Shown here: piece by piece, positions 17,689 to 26,357 of the stretch | Layout: every line of letters begins with the position of its first letter | How positions within the stretch are numbered: position 1 is the stretch's first letter | Source: an uncultured Clostridia bacterium | Lineage (GTDB): Bacteria; Bacillota; Clostridia; Oscillospirales; Acutalibacteraceae | Direction: 5' to 3' | Length of the DNA stretch: 64,000 bases | NCBI GenBank assembly: GCA_937876375.1 | Contig: CALEHY010000019.1 | Location: 1-64,000, forward strand | Program-made: the position numbers and the translations under genes | Notes under the pieces: generated by a model | Told to the model about the DNA's origin: nothing | Seen by the model: the letters and a program-made list of their open reading frames with translations, nothing else | The model's database searches: none

Positions 17689-20600
17689 ATGGCAAAGGTT
17701 TATCGTGTATTTGTAGAAAAAAAGAAAGGCAACGATATCGAGGCTGGCCACGCTTTAGCCGACCTAAAGAGCAATGTTGGTATCACTGGACTAGAGGAGC
17801 TAAGGATTATCAACAGATATGACGCTCAGGGTCTTACTGACGAGGAGTTTGACAGTGCTGTAAAGCAGGTATTCTCAGAGGCTAACCTTGACAATGTATA
17901 TTATGATATCAGCTTTGATGAGGGCTGGAGATATTTTGCTACAGAATATCTACCAGGTCAGTACGACCAGAGAGCTGATAGTGCTGCACAATGTATTCAG
18001 CTACTTACTGCTGGTGAAAGACCAGCTGTCACCTCTGCAAAGGTTATCGCTGTAAAGGGCGATATCACTGATGAGGAGTTCGACAAGATTAAATCATATA
18101 TCATCAACCCAGTGGAGAGCCGTGTGGCATCAATGGATTTGCCAGAGTCACTAGATATCAAGGCTAATATGCCTGCTGATATCGCTCGTATTACTGGCTT
18201 TATCGCTATGAGCGATGAGGAGATTGCTGCTTACCACGCAGAGATGGGTCTTGCTATGAGCGTAGCAGATTTGTGCTGGGTAAGAGATTATTTCAAGAAT
18301 GATGAAAACCGTGATCCAAGCCTTACAGAGATTAAGGTTATCGACACATACTGGTCCGATCACTGTCGTCACACTACCTTTGCCACACAGCTAGACGAAA
18401 TCAAGATTGACGAGGGCAAGTACTCAAAGGCTATCGAAAAGGCATTAGAGGAGTATTTTGCTATCAGAGCCGAAGTATATGGCGATAGAAAAGACAAGAT
18501 TGTATGCCTAATGGATATGGCTTGCATCGGTACAAAGGTACTAAAGAAGAGAGGCTTTGTTGACGACCTTGACGAGAGTGAGGAGATTAACGCTTGCTCT
18601 ATCAACGCTATGGTCGATATCGATGGCAAAAAGGAGCCATGGCTAATTCAGTTTAAGAACGAGACACACAACCACCCTACAGAGATTGAGCCATTCGGTG
18701 GTGCTGCAACCTGTCTTGGTGGTGCTATTCGTGACCCACTATCAGGTAGAGCATATGTATACCAGGCTATGCGTGTTACTGGTGCTGGCGACCCAACCAC
18801 CTCATTCGAGGACACATTGGACGCAAAGCTACCACAAAGCAAAATCACCACTGGTGCTGCACAGGGCTATTCATCATATGGTAACCAAATCGGTCTTGCT
18901 ACCGGTCAGGTTGTTGAGCTATATGACGAGGGCTATGTTGCAAAGAGAATGGAGATCGGTGCTGTAATCGGTGCATCTCCAAAATCAAATGTTATCCGTG
19001 AGGTACCACAGAACGAGGATATCATCATCCTACTAGGTGGTAGAACTGGTCGTGACGGCTGTGGTGGTGCTACTGGCTCATCAAAGGCTCACAACTCACA
19101 GTCTATCGAGACATGTGGTGCAGAGGTACAAAAGGGTAACCCTCCTACAGAGCGCAAAATTCAGCGTCTATTCCGTAACCCAGAGGTTGCTAGAATGATT
19201 AAGCGTTGCAACGACTTTGGTGCTGGTGGCGTGTCAGTTGCTATCGGTGAGCTTGCAGATGGTCTAAAGATTGACCTTGACGCTGTGCCAAAGAAATATG
19301 ATGGTCTTGACGGAACAGAGCTTGCTATCTCCGAGTCACAGGAGAGAATGGCTGTTGTTGTTGACAAGGCTGACGTTGACAAGTTCACAAAGCTTGCTAA
19401 CGAGGAGAACCTAGAGGCAACAGTAGTTGCTGTTGTAACAGATAAGAACAGACTAGAAATGACATGGAGAGGCGACAAAATCGTTGACCTCAGCCGTGAT
19501 TTCCTAAATACAAACGGTGTTGTTCAGCATGCCAAGGCAGAGATTGCTGCTATCGATGATGACAGCTATCGCACCTCTGTTCCAGAGGCATTAAAGGGTA
19601 TGTCCAACGCTGACGCACTAAAGGCTAACCTATCAAGACTAGAGGTATGTAGCCAAAAGGGTCTTGTTGAGCGTTTTGACTCATCAATCGGTGCTGCTAC
19701 AGTACTTATGCCATATGCTGGTGAGTATCAGCTTACACCAGAGGAGGCTATGGTAGCAAAGGTGCCACTACTAGAGGGTGAGACCGACACTGCTACAGCA
19801 ATGGCTTATGGCTTCATTCCAAAGCTATCACGCTGGTCACCATTCCATTCATCAGCATTCGCTGTGACCGAGTCACTAGCAAAGCTTGCTGCTGTTGGTT
19901 GTGATCCTAGCAAGGCTAGACTAACATTCCAAGAATATTTTGAGAGATTAAACGATGTTCCAACTCGTTGGGGTAAGCCAGCATCTGCACTACTCGGTGC
20001 GCTAACAGCACAGGTTGGCTACAAAACACCATCAATCGGTGGTAAGGACAGTATGTCAGGCTCATTCAACGAGCTAGACGTTCCACCAACACTTGTATCA
20101 TTCGCTGTTGGTATGACAGAGGCATCAAAGACTGCATCTGCACAGTTCAAGAGAGCTGGCTCTACAGTAAAGCTTGTACCTATCCCAGTAGATGAGGAGT
20201 CTGGACTACCAGCATACGAGGACGCTATGGACCTTATGGTCAGCGTTGCAAACGCTGTTCGTGATGGCTCTGTGCTTGCTGCTGGCGTAGTAAAAGAGGG
20301 TGGCGCTGCTGCTACTGTATGTAAGATGGCATTCGGTAACAAGACCGGATTCACATTCGCACAAGGTCTATCAGCAGAAACACTATTCGCCCCTATGCAG
20401 GGTAGCTTCGTTCTTGAGCTTGCTGATGAGGGTGCGTTCGATGGTATCACACTTGGTACAACAAACGACAACAGTGTGTTCATCATTGACGGTGCTATCC
20501 ACACCTGTGATGATTTGATTGACGAGTGGACTGGCAAGCTAGAAAAGGTATTCCCTACAGACAGTGGCAAGAAGGCAAAGATGCCAGAGGTTGCACCACT

Positions 20601-21441
20601 ATACAAGGAGCGTAGCATCTTCGTAGCAAAGAACAAGGTTGCTAGACCAAAGGTATTCATTCCAGCATTCCCTGGTACAAACTGTGAGGTCGATACAGCT
20701 AGAGCATTCGAAAAGGCTGGTGCAGAGGCATCTATCCTAGTTGTCAACAACCTAACACCTAGCGCTATCAACGAAACTATCGACAAGATGGTCAAGGAGA
20801 TTGAAACTAGCCAAATCGTTATGCTACCAGGTGGATTCAGTGGTGGTGATGAGCCAGAGGGTTCTGGTAAATTCATCGCTACAACATTCCGCAATCCAAA
20901 GGTATCAGAGGCTATCTCAAAGCACCTAAATTGTAACGACGGTCTAATGCTCGGTATCTGCAACGGTTTCCAGGCACTCATCAAGCTTGGTCTTGTACCA
21001 TATGGTGAAATCGTTGATATCAAGGATACTGACCCAACACTAACATTTAACACAATCGGCAGACATATATCTTCTATGGCATACACTAGAGTAACAAGCG
21101 TTAAGTCACCTTGGTTCTCTGCTGTTAATGCTGGCGACGTATTCGCAATTCCTATCAGTCATGGTGAGGGTAGATTCGTTGCAAACGACGATGTTATGAA
21201 GAAACTTATCGCAAACGGACAGGTCGCTACACAGTATGTCAACCTTGATGGTGAGGTATGTGACGATATGCCATTCAATCCAAACGGCTCTGTATGTGCT
21301 GTTGAGGGTATCACCTCACCAGACGGTAGAGTTCTTGGTAAGATGGGTCACTGTGAGCGTAAGGGCGACAACCTATATACCAATGTTCCATTCGAAAAGG
21401 ATATGAAGCTGTTCGAGAGTGGAGTAAATTACTTTAAATAA
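17689..21441 (+). CDS. purL: Phosphoribosylformylglycinamidine synthase, single-chain
   Basis: Fourth step of purine synthesis: converts FGAR, ATP and glutamine to FGAM in the cytosol. Length is 1250 residues, as in the long clostridial single-chain form that fuses PurS, PurL and PurQ functions. Visible parts: an N-terminal PurS-like region, the synthase core (ETHNHPTEIEPFGGAATCLGG, DPTTSFEDT and SQERMAVVV stretches) and a C-terminal glutamine amidotransferase with its nucleophile Cys (GLMLGICNGFQAL) and the His/Glu of ISHGEGRF. ATG 17689 is chosen over 17650 because AAGGAG lies seven bases before it and the promoter -10 box overlaps the longer start. No other pur genes are adjacent. Confidence 0.97.
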   Translation: MAKVYRVFVEKKKGNDIEAGHALADLKSNVGITGLEELRIINRYDAQGLTDEEFDSAVKQVFSEANLDNVYYDISFDEGWRYFATEYLPGQYDQRADSAAQCIQLLTAGERPAVTSAKVIAVKGDITDEEFDKIKSYIINPVESRVASMDLPESLDIKANMPADIARITGFIAMSDEEIAAYHAEMGLAMSVADLCWVRDYFKNDENRDPSLTEIKVIDTYWSDHCRHTTFATQLDEIKIDEGKYSKAIEKALEEYFAIRAEVYGDRKDKIVCLMDMACIGTKVLKKRGFVDDLDESEEINACSINAMVDIDGKKEPWLIQFKNETHNHPTEIEPFGGAATCLGGAIRDPLSGRAYVYQAMRVTGAGDPTTSFEDTLDAKLPQSKITTGAAQGYSSYGNQIGLATGQVVELYDEGYVAKRMEIGAVIGASPKSNVIREVPQNEDIIILLGGRTGRDGCGGATGSSKAHNSQSIETCGAEVQKGNPPTERKIQRLFRNPEVARMIKRCNDFGAGGVSVAIGELADGLKIDLDAVPKKYDGLDGTELAISESQERMAVVVDKADVDKFTKLANEENLEATVVAVVTDKNRLEMTWRGDKIVDLSRDFLNTNGVVQHAKAEIAAIDDDSYRTSVPEALKGMSNADALKANLSRLEVCSQKGLVERFDSSIGAATVLMPYAGEYQLTPEEAMVAKVPLLEGETDTATAMAYGFIPKLSRWSPFHSSAFAVTESLAKLAAVGCDPSKARLTFQEYFERLNDVPTRWGKPASALLGALTAQVGYKTPSIGGKDSMSGSFNELDVPPTLVSFAVGMTEASKTASAQFKRAGSTVKLVPIPVDEESGLPAYEDAMDLMVSVANAVRDGSVLAAGVVKEGGAAATVCKMAFGNKTGFTFAQGLSAETLFAPMQGSFVLELADEGAFDGITLGTTNDNSVFIIDGAIHTCDDLIDEWTGKLEKVFPTDSGKKAKMPEVAPLYKERSIFVAKNKVARPKVFIPAFPGTNCEVDTARAFEKAGAEASILVVNNLTPSAINETIDKMVKEIETSQIVMLPGGFSGGDEPEGSGKFIATTFRNPKVSEAISKHLNCNDGLMLGICNGFQALIKLGLVPYGEIVDIKDTDPTLTFNTIGRHISSMAYTRVTSVKSPWFSAVNAGDVFAIPISHGEGRFVANDDVMKKLIANGQVATQYVNLDGEVCDDMPFNPNGSVCAVEGITSPDGRVLGKMGHCERKGDNLYTNVPFEKDMKLFESGVNYFK

Positions 21442-21492
21442 TTAACGGACGAGCAATGCTCGCCCCTACAATAAAAAATCGGTGATTTTTTT

Positions 21493-21569
21493 CGTTAGGC
21501 TAGGCTTTGGCAAAAGAAATAAGTGAGCATACTTGTTGTATGTGATTGAGATTGATTTTGCCAATAACG
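21493..21569 (+). promoter_or_regulatory. Structured leader before the phosphoglycerate-mutase-like gene
   Basis: TTGGCAAAA (21507-21515) pairs perfectly with TTTTGCCAA (21556-21564), and CGTTA (21493-21497) with TAACG (21565-21569), giving a long stem with internal sequence. An inner arm pair GCATAC/GTATG may add a second stem. It ends about 30 bases before the GGAGG of the next gene. A separate hairpin of the CGAGCAATGCTCG type lies at about 21450-21462. No known riboswitch class is recognised. Confidence 0.4.
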
Positions 21570-21608
21570 ACGCATAACGGAAAAAGGCACGATTTGGAGG
21601 AATATGTT

Positions 21609-22829
21609 ATGAAATATGTTGTAGTTTTATACGACGGCATGGCTGACTACCCAGTGCCTGCACTTGACGGTAAGACACCTATGATGGTTGCAAACAAGCC
21701 AAATATGGATATGTTGGCAAAGCATGGTGAGGTTGGATTAATCCGTACTGTTGCAGAGGGTTTGAAGCCAGGCTCTGATGTTGCTAATATGAGCGTTATG
21801 GGATTCGACCCAATGAAATTCTATACTGGCAGAAGTCCATTAGAGGCTGCTAGCATCGGCATTGATATGAAAGCTAGTGATGTATCGCTAAGAACAAATT
21901 TGGTAACACTTAGCGAGGACGATTTGCCATACGAGGAAAAGACTATTGAGGACTACTGTGCAGATGATATCAGCACAGAAGAGGCAGAAATCCTCATCAA
22001 TTATATAGAGGAAAAGCTAGGTAATGACGAGTTCAAGTTCTATCCTGGTGTTAGCTATCGTCACTGTCTAATTTGGGACAATGGCACAACAGATTTGGGC
22101 AAGATGACACCACCTCACGATATCACTGGCAAGGTTATCACAGAGTATTTGAGCGATAGCGAAAATGCAAAAGGTCTAATCGAGCTAATGAAAAAGAGCT
22201 ACGATTTGCTAAAGGACCACCCAGTCAACATTGACCGTAAGGCAAGGGGCAAGAGACCTGCTAACTCAATCTGGCTATGGGGTGAGGGCACACGACCAGC
22301 ATTCGATAGCTTTGAAAACATTTATGGTATCAAGGGTGGCGTAGTATCTGCTGTTGATTTAATCAAGGGCCTTGGTGGCTGTGCACGAATGGACGTTGCC
22401 GAGGTTGAGGGTGCTACAGGATATATCGACACAAACTTTGAGGGCAAGGCTAATGCTGGACTAGAGCTACTTGCTAAGGGTGATGATTTGGTATACATTC
22501 ATTTTGAAGCTCCTGACGAGTGTGGTCACAGAAATGAGCCAGAAAACAAGGTTAGAGCTATCGAAATGATCGACGAAAGAGTGTTGCCAATCCTATTCGA
22601 CGGTCTAAAGGAATATGACGACTACAAAATCCTTATTCTACCAGACCACCCTACCCCAATCGTTACAAGAACACACGCTAGTGACCCAGTGCCATATCTA
22701 ATTTATCAAAAGAGCACTGCTGACACAACAGACAGTGGAGTTGACTCCATCAACGAGGAGACAGCAAAAGCTACTGGCAATTTTGTCGAGTTCGGTCCAA
22801 GCATTATGGGCAAGTTCCTAGGTAAGTAA
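21609..22829 (+). CDS. Cofactor-independent phosphoglycerate mutase family protein (ApgM-like)
   Basis: A 406-residue member of the alkaline-phosphatase-like superfamily close to archaeal-type 2,3-BPG-independent phosphoglycerate mutase and to proteins once labelled putative homoserine kinase. Visible: the N-terminal metal Asp in VVVLYDGMADYP, the nucleophile Ser region LKPGSDVANMSVMGFDP, GRSPLEAASIG, the metal-binding IHFEAPDECGHRNE and LPDHPTPIVTRTH. It probably interconverts 2- and 3-phosphoglycerate in glycolysis, though substrate cannot be proven. The ATG at 21609 has GGAGG eight bases upstream. It is followed after one base by a metal-sensor gene, so the two are probably co-transcribed. 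Confidence 0.87.
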   Translation: MKYVVVLYDGMADYPVPALDGKTPMMVANKPNMDMLAKHGEVGLIRTVAEGLKPGSDVANMSVMGFDPMKFYTGRSPLEAASIGIDMKASDVSLRTNLVTLSEDDLPYEEKTIEDYCADDISTEEAEILINYIEEKLGNDEFKFYPGVSYRHCLIWDNGTTDLGKMTPPHDITGKVITEYLSDSENAKGLIELMKKSYDLLKDHPVNIDRKARGKRPANSIWLWGEGTRPAFDSFENIYGIKGGVVSAVDLIKGLGGCARMDVAEVEGATGYIDTNFEGKANAGLELLAKGDDLVYIHFEAPDECGHRNEPENKVRAIEMIDERVLPILFDGLKEYDDYKILILPDHPTPIVTRTHASDPVPYLIYQKSTADTTDSGVDSINEETAKATGNFVEFGPSIMGKFLGK

Positions 22830-22830
22830 T

Positions 22831-23127
22831 ATGGCAGAGCATAATCACACACACGCTCATCATCATAGTGAGGAGCACAGACGAGAGGTATCGAACAGAC
22901 TAGCTCGTGCTATCGGTCATCTGAAAAAGGTAAAGCAGATGGTAGAGAACGACGAGGACTGTAGCGACGTATTAATACAGCTTGCAGCAGTTAAATCTGC
23001 TATCAACAACACCGGCAAGGTGATACTAAAGGACCATATGGAGCACTGTATAGTCCACGCTGTTGAGGACGGAGACACCGAGATGATTAACGAGCTCAAC
23101 GACGCTATCGACAAGTTCATGAAATAA
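22831..23127 (+). CDS. CsoR/FrmR (DUF156) family metal-sensing repressor
   Basis: A 98-residue all-helical DNA-binding regulator. The family signature is clear: RREVSNRLARAIGHLKKVKQMV followed by Cys44 (EDCSDVL), His69 and Cys73 (DHMEHC), the C-H-C set that binds Cu(I) in CsoR-type sensors. Residues 1-20 form an extra His-rich tail (HNHTHAHHH), which could bind metal. The start lies one base after the mutase stop with no clear site of its own, which suggests translational coupling. No copper exporter is next to it, so the metal and target genes are unknown. Confidence 0.87.
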   Translation: MAEHNHTHAHHHSEEHRREVSNRLARAIGHLKKVKQMVENDEDCSDVLIQLAAVKSAINNTGKVILKDHMEHCIVHAVEDGDTEMINELNDAIDKFMK

Positions 23128-23131
23128 GAAA

Positions 23132-23168
23132 AACCAGCGTAGAAAATCTACGCTGGTTATTTTTTTGC
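23132..23168. terminator. Bidirectional intrinsic terminator
   Basis: The 12-base arms AACCAGCGTAGA (23132-23143) and TCTACGCTGGTT (23147-23158) with A- and T-rich tails on both sides end the purL-side operon and the convergent gene at 23176. Confidence 0.92.
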
Positions 23169-23175
23169 CTATTGG

Positions 23176-25350
23176 TTATTTTGTTGTGGCTGTCTTGTAG
23201 CCTGACCAAGCAGAGTAATATTTCTTGCCATCAACTGTCTTGTATGTTCTGACACGAATGTAATACTTTTTCTTTGCAGAAAGATTTGTCATAGTCTTTG
23301 AGGTTGTTGTGTTCTTTGATGAAATATAAGACTTAACACCCTTTGTGAATGACTTATTTGTAGCAATCTGCACCTGGTAGCCAGTGGTCTGACTTGACTG
23401 CTTCTTCCAAGTGATAGCGAGTGCCTTTTTCTTTGGTGTTGCTTTTGAAACAGTTGTGCTCTTTGGTACGATAGTGAAAGTCTTTGTAACAGTGCCAGAA
23501 TAATTACCCTTGAATGTTACCTTTACACTAGCCTTGCCAACCTTGGTATTGTTTGAATGCTTAACAGTATAGTTGCTTGATGAAATCTTGTTGCCCTTCT
23601 TGTCAGTCACTGTAACAGATGGAGTCTTTGCAGAGCCACTGTACACATAGCTTGTCTTTGACAGCTTAACTGTGCTGATACGACTAATATCTGTCCTTGC
23701 TCTAACAGAGCCACAGATAAAGCAGATATTCTCTCTCTTGCCATTAGCCTTTGTTGTGGCAGGTGTAACAACTTTCTTGTATGGATGATAGCTCTTGCCA
23801 TTTGCTACAGCGTAATGATATAGCTCATTGATACCTAGTAGTCCATCCTTTGTAGCGATAACGTTCTTTGTTTTCTTGCCATTGATAGTTGTTAGCATTA
23901 CGCCCTTTGTGCTACTCTGGAAATTATTAACTAGACACATATACATTTTTAGTGCGTTAGTATACTGACCATCAGAGATATATGCCATCAGAGCAAGCGC
24001 TGTTGAATCAGCGTTCTCATCTGGATACTCCTTGCTGTAGCCAGCACCATTTGTGGTAATATATGTGTTCATAACAGAAAGAGCATCATCAACATATTTA
24101 TCAAATTGGCTAGGAGCAGTAGCCATAGCTACGATGAACATTGCAGTATTATCACAAGAATAACCCCAGTAGTTCATACCCTTGCCAAGTGTGTAATAAT
24201 TCTTAACAAAGCTATCACAAATAGCTGTCTTAAACTTATCTCTTGCATTATCAATAGCGAAACGATAGTTGTATGGATTAGACACCTTGTCTACTGGCAC
24301 ATTCTCCATAATCTCGTATAGATTGTAGCCATAGAAATCACTAGCGTCGTTAACACTATTTGCTAGACCGATGAGTGCACCATAGGCAGCCAAATCCTCA
24401 TCAACATTGCCATAGTAATCTACAGCATACATTAGCTTGCCATCGTTAGTGTCCATATTCTCCTTTGCCTGTAGCAAAACACTCTCTATCTCGTCAGCAT
24501 AATCCTCTGGGTTAGCATCAAACAGGATAGCATAGTTCAAAAGATTGGATAAGCTGTCGCCACCATAGGTTGTACCATTAGCGATGAGATAATCCGTAGC
24601 ATTCTTAATCTGCACACCCATATAGTCAGCAAAATGATTAGTCACAGTTACCTCACAATAAGGTATCATCAAGTTGTCCTTTTTTGCTGTGATGATATGC
24701 TTGCCACAGGAATTAAATGTAATAGCAATAAGACCATTCGCATTAGTAGTACCATACTCGACACCATCAACAAAGACTGTTGCGTCCTCAACCATCATAC
24801 CAGAAACGAAATCCCAGTTGCTATCATATCCATCGTTGTAAAGAGTGAATGACACAGACTCATTAATCTCTGTATCAACGCTACGAGTGTTAAAATATGC
24901 ATAGTTATCACTATATAGCATAGTAAACTCGACATAATCACCATCAGCTAGCTCCTCTGTTATGCTCCAAGCAGCAGAGCCATTGTGATAATAGCTACAC
25001 ATACTACCATCGTCACCAAAGCAGATTAGAATCCAGCCCTTGTCGCTAACAGAAAAATATGTCTGTGGGTCTAGGGCAAAATCCTCTTCGCCAAAGGTTT
25101 CAATCTGCATAGCAATAATAGCATCAAGGATAGTAGGCTCCTCGCTATCGTCAGTGTAGCCTACATCATAAGTCTTGTCCAAATCTGCTGACACATCCAC
25201 TGTAACAGGATCAAACAAATTGTCACCACAGTAAACAGCAGACAGGAACACATTTGCGCACTTGCTCTCCTCGGCAAGTGCTGTGCTAGAAATCGCAAAT
25301 GATGACACAACAAGTGCTAATGAAAGCATAATTGAAATAAGCTTTTTCAT
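23176..25350 (-). CDS. Secreted transcobalamin-like protein: DUF4430 plus alpha/alpha-toroid, cobalamin-riboswitch controlled
   Basis: A 724-residue exported protein, probably corrinoid-binding. Parts in order: Sec signal peptide (1-27); a DUF4430/transcobalamin beta-type domain (about 32-135; LDAIIAMQIETFG, GWILICFGDDG, YYHNGSAAWSI, DGDYVEF); a carboxypeptidase-regulatory-like beta unit (150-235; VDGVEYGTTNANGLIAITF); a helical toroid related to squalene cyclase/prenyltransferase and to intrinsic factor (240-530; DNTAMFIVAMA, NADSTALALMAY); a beta repeat (555-630); and an Fn3-like tail (635-724) shared with the 43062-45728 protein. The transcript leader holds a cobalamin riboswitch and a terminator, strongly linking it to B12. 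Eukaryotic transcobalamin has the toroid first and the beta domain last; here the order is reversed. Binding itself is inferred. Confidence 0.78.
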   Translation of the reverse strand: MKKLISIMLSLALVVSSFAISSTALAEESKCANVFLSAVYCGDNLFDPVTVDVSADLDKTYDVGYTDDSEEPTILDAIIAMQIETFGEEDFALDPQTYFSVSDKGWILICFGDDGSMCSYYHNGSAAWSITEELADGDYVEFTMLYSDNYAYFNTRSVDTEINESVSFTLYNDGYDSNWDFVSGMMVEDATVFVDGVEYGTTNANGLIAITFNSCGKHIITAKKDNLMIPYCEVTVTNHFADYMGVQIKNATDYLIANGTTYGGDSLSNLLNYAILFDANPEDYADEIESVLLQAKENMDTNDGKLMYAVDYYGNVDEDLAAYGALIGLANSVNDASDFYGYNLYEIMENVPVDKVSNPYNYRFAIDNARDKFKTAICDSFVKNYYTLGKGMNYWGYSCDNTAMFIVAMATAPSQFDKYVDDALSVMNTYITTNGAGYSKEYPDENADSTALALMAYISDGQYTNALKMYMCLVNNFQSSTKGVMLTTINGKKTKNVIATKDGLLGINELYHYAVANGKSYHPYKKVVTPATTKANGKRENICFICGSVRARTDISRISTVKLSKTSYVYSGSAKTPSVTVTDKKGNKISSSNYTVKHSNNTKVGKASVKVTFKGNYSGTVTKTFTIVPKSTTVSKATPKKKALAITWKKQSSQTTGYQVQIATNKSFTKGVKSYISSKNTTTSKTMTNLSAKKKYYIRVRTYKTVDGKKYYSAWSGYKTATTK

Positions 25351-25364
25351 AAAAAATCCTCCAA

Positions 25365-25392
25365 TAAAAAAAGTCCTCCATGGGTAGAGGAC
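25365..25392 (-). terminator. Riboswitch-controlled intrinsic terminator
   Basis: On the minus strand GTCCTC-TACCCATG-GAGGAC forms a stem (arms at 25387-25392 and 25373-25378) followed by eight Ts, ending just before the GGAGGA ribosome site at 25357-25362. It lies 64 bases after the aptamer, so it is the likely expression platform: cobalamin-bound aptamer would favour termination. Confidence 0.85.
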
Positions 25393-25455
25393 GCAATAAT
25401 ACCATATTATATATGTATGCTAATCCATTGCTCTCCACTGCCCAAAAGCTAGATT

Positions 25456-25601
25456 ATTTGGCATAGCGTCTCCCGACTTATGACAGAGCATGGTGCATAT
25501 CGGTGCTCCTTCTCAGTTTCCCAATGGATTGCACCGAATTCATCAAATACGGTAATGGCTGTTGCTCAGGACTCTAACCTGATTCCGTTTTATGCCAAAA
25601 T
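25456..25601 (-). promoter_or_regulatory. Cobalamin (B12) riboswitch aptamer
   Basis: Read on the minus strand, the conserved cobalamin aptamer blocks appear in order: GGAATCAGGT..AGTCCTGAGCA (P3-P4 region), GCCATTACCGT, CCATTGGGAAACTGAGAAGG (the core CACTGGGAAGG-like block) and the B12 box AGTCGGGAGAC. A closing P1 stem pairs TTTTGGCAT (25592-25600) with ATGCCAAAT (25456-25464). The size, order and spacing match the adenosylcobalamin riboswitch family (Rfam RF00174). It is followed by an intrinsic terminator and then the secreted transcobalamin-like gene. Such switches normally repress genes when cobalamin is plentiful. Confidence 0.88.
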
Positions 25602-25720
25602 TTTAAATTTTCCATATTATACCACAGCGCCAAATATAATTCAACAACAAAAAAATAATAGACAACCAAAAAAATAATTATAAATTTTTATAAAATATCT
25701 ATACATTTTATATATTTTTG

Positions 25721-25749
25721 TTGCAAATTCAAACACTTTATGCTAATAT
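25721..25749 (+). promoter_or_regulatory. Promoter of the TetR-family gene
   Basis: TTGCAA (25721-25726), a 17-base spacer and TAATAT (25744-25749) lie 26 bases before the ATG; AGGGGG is the ribosome site. Confidence 0.55.
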
Positions 25750-25775
25750 TAGGATAAATTTAGGGGGTTAAGATT

Positions 25776-26306
25776 ATGGACAAAAGAATCATAAAGACTA
25801 GATCTGCAGTTTTTCACGCAGTTTTTGACCTATCTACAGAAAAGCCACTAGACAAAATTACAGTGCTCGAGCTATGCGAAAAGGCTGGCATCAACAAGAG
25901 CACATTCTACCTACACTACACTAGCATTGACGATTGCTTCAAAAAATGTTTCGAAATGTTCAGCGATGGTGTAATCCGTATTTCTGACAATATCAGCTAT
26001 CTCGACGTTGCATATCACCCAGAGGAGACTATCGATATGATACTCGACACTGTTGAGCAATATATCGATTTCATCTCTAACTACAAGAACAGCGTTATCT
26101 ACGACAGCTCTACCAGAATGCTAAAGGAGAAGTTTGTTGCTGCTATCTGCAAGACAAACAACCTTAATATCGAGGACAACTATCATCAGGTTGCGAAGGT
26201 AACATTCCTAGTAGGTGGATGCCTAGATGCCATCACCCAGATGCTACCTAACTACAATCGTGCAGAGCTACGAGCGCTAATGATTGACGTAATGAAGAGA
26301 AAATAA
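25776..26306 (+). CDS. TetR/AcrR-family transcriptional regulator
   Basis: A 176-residue regulator. Residues about 8-55 are a TetR helix-turn-helix (the pattern KITVLELCEKAGINKSTFYLHY, split over helices 2 and 3, is typical), followed by a helical ligand-binding domain with no assignable ligand and a short C-terminal part like the TetR_C_7 group. The gene stands alone, with its own promoter and a terminator shared with the convergent kinase gene. It is divergent from the cobalamin riboswitch gene, 175 bases from the aptamer, but nothing shows that it controls that gene. TetR proteins usually repress themselves or neighbours. Confidence 0.85.
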   Translation: MDKRIIKTRSAVFHAVFDLSTEKPLDKITVLELCEKAGINKSTFYLHYTSIDDCFKKCFEMFSDGVIRISDNISYLDVAYHPEETIDMILDTVEQYIDFISNYKNSVIYDSSTRMLKEKFVAAICKTNNLNIEDNYHQVAKVTFLVGGCLDAITQMLPNYNRAELRALMIDVMKRK

Positions 26307-26321
26307 TATATAAAAGAATTA

Positions 26322-26357
26322 AGGGATTGTATCGTGTGATACAATCCCTCTTTTTTA
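26322..26357. terminator. Terminator between tetR-like and BY-kinase genes
   Basis: The 12-base arms AGGGATTGTATC (26322-26333) and GATACAATCCCT (26338-26349) are followed by CTTTTTTATT on the plus strand. The minus-strand side is AT-rich but lacks a long T-run, so it mainly serves the TetR-family gene. Confidence 0.85.

Noticed and set aside
20019..21086. 355-residue minus-strand open frame
   Set aside because: Fully inside purL on the opposite strand, low-complexity Ser/Thr composition and no ribosome site; it is a shadow of purL codon use.
25351..25460. Possible T-box or other amino-acid leader before the transcobalamin-like gene
   Set aside because: The conserved blocks fit the cobalamin aptamer in order and spacing; no T-box sequence (TGGNACC) is present.
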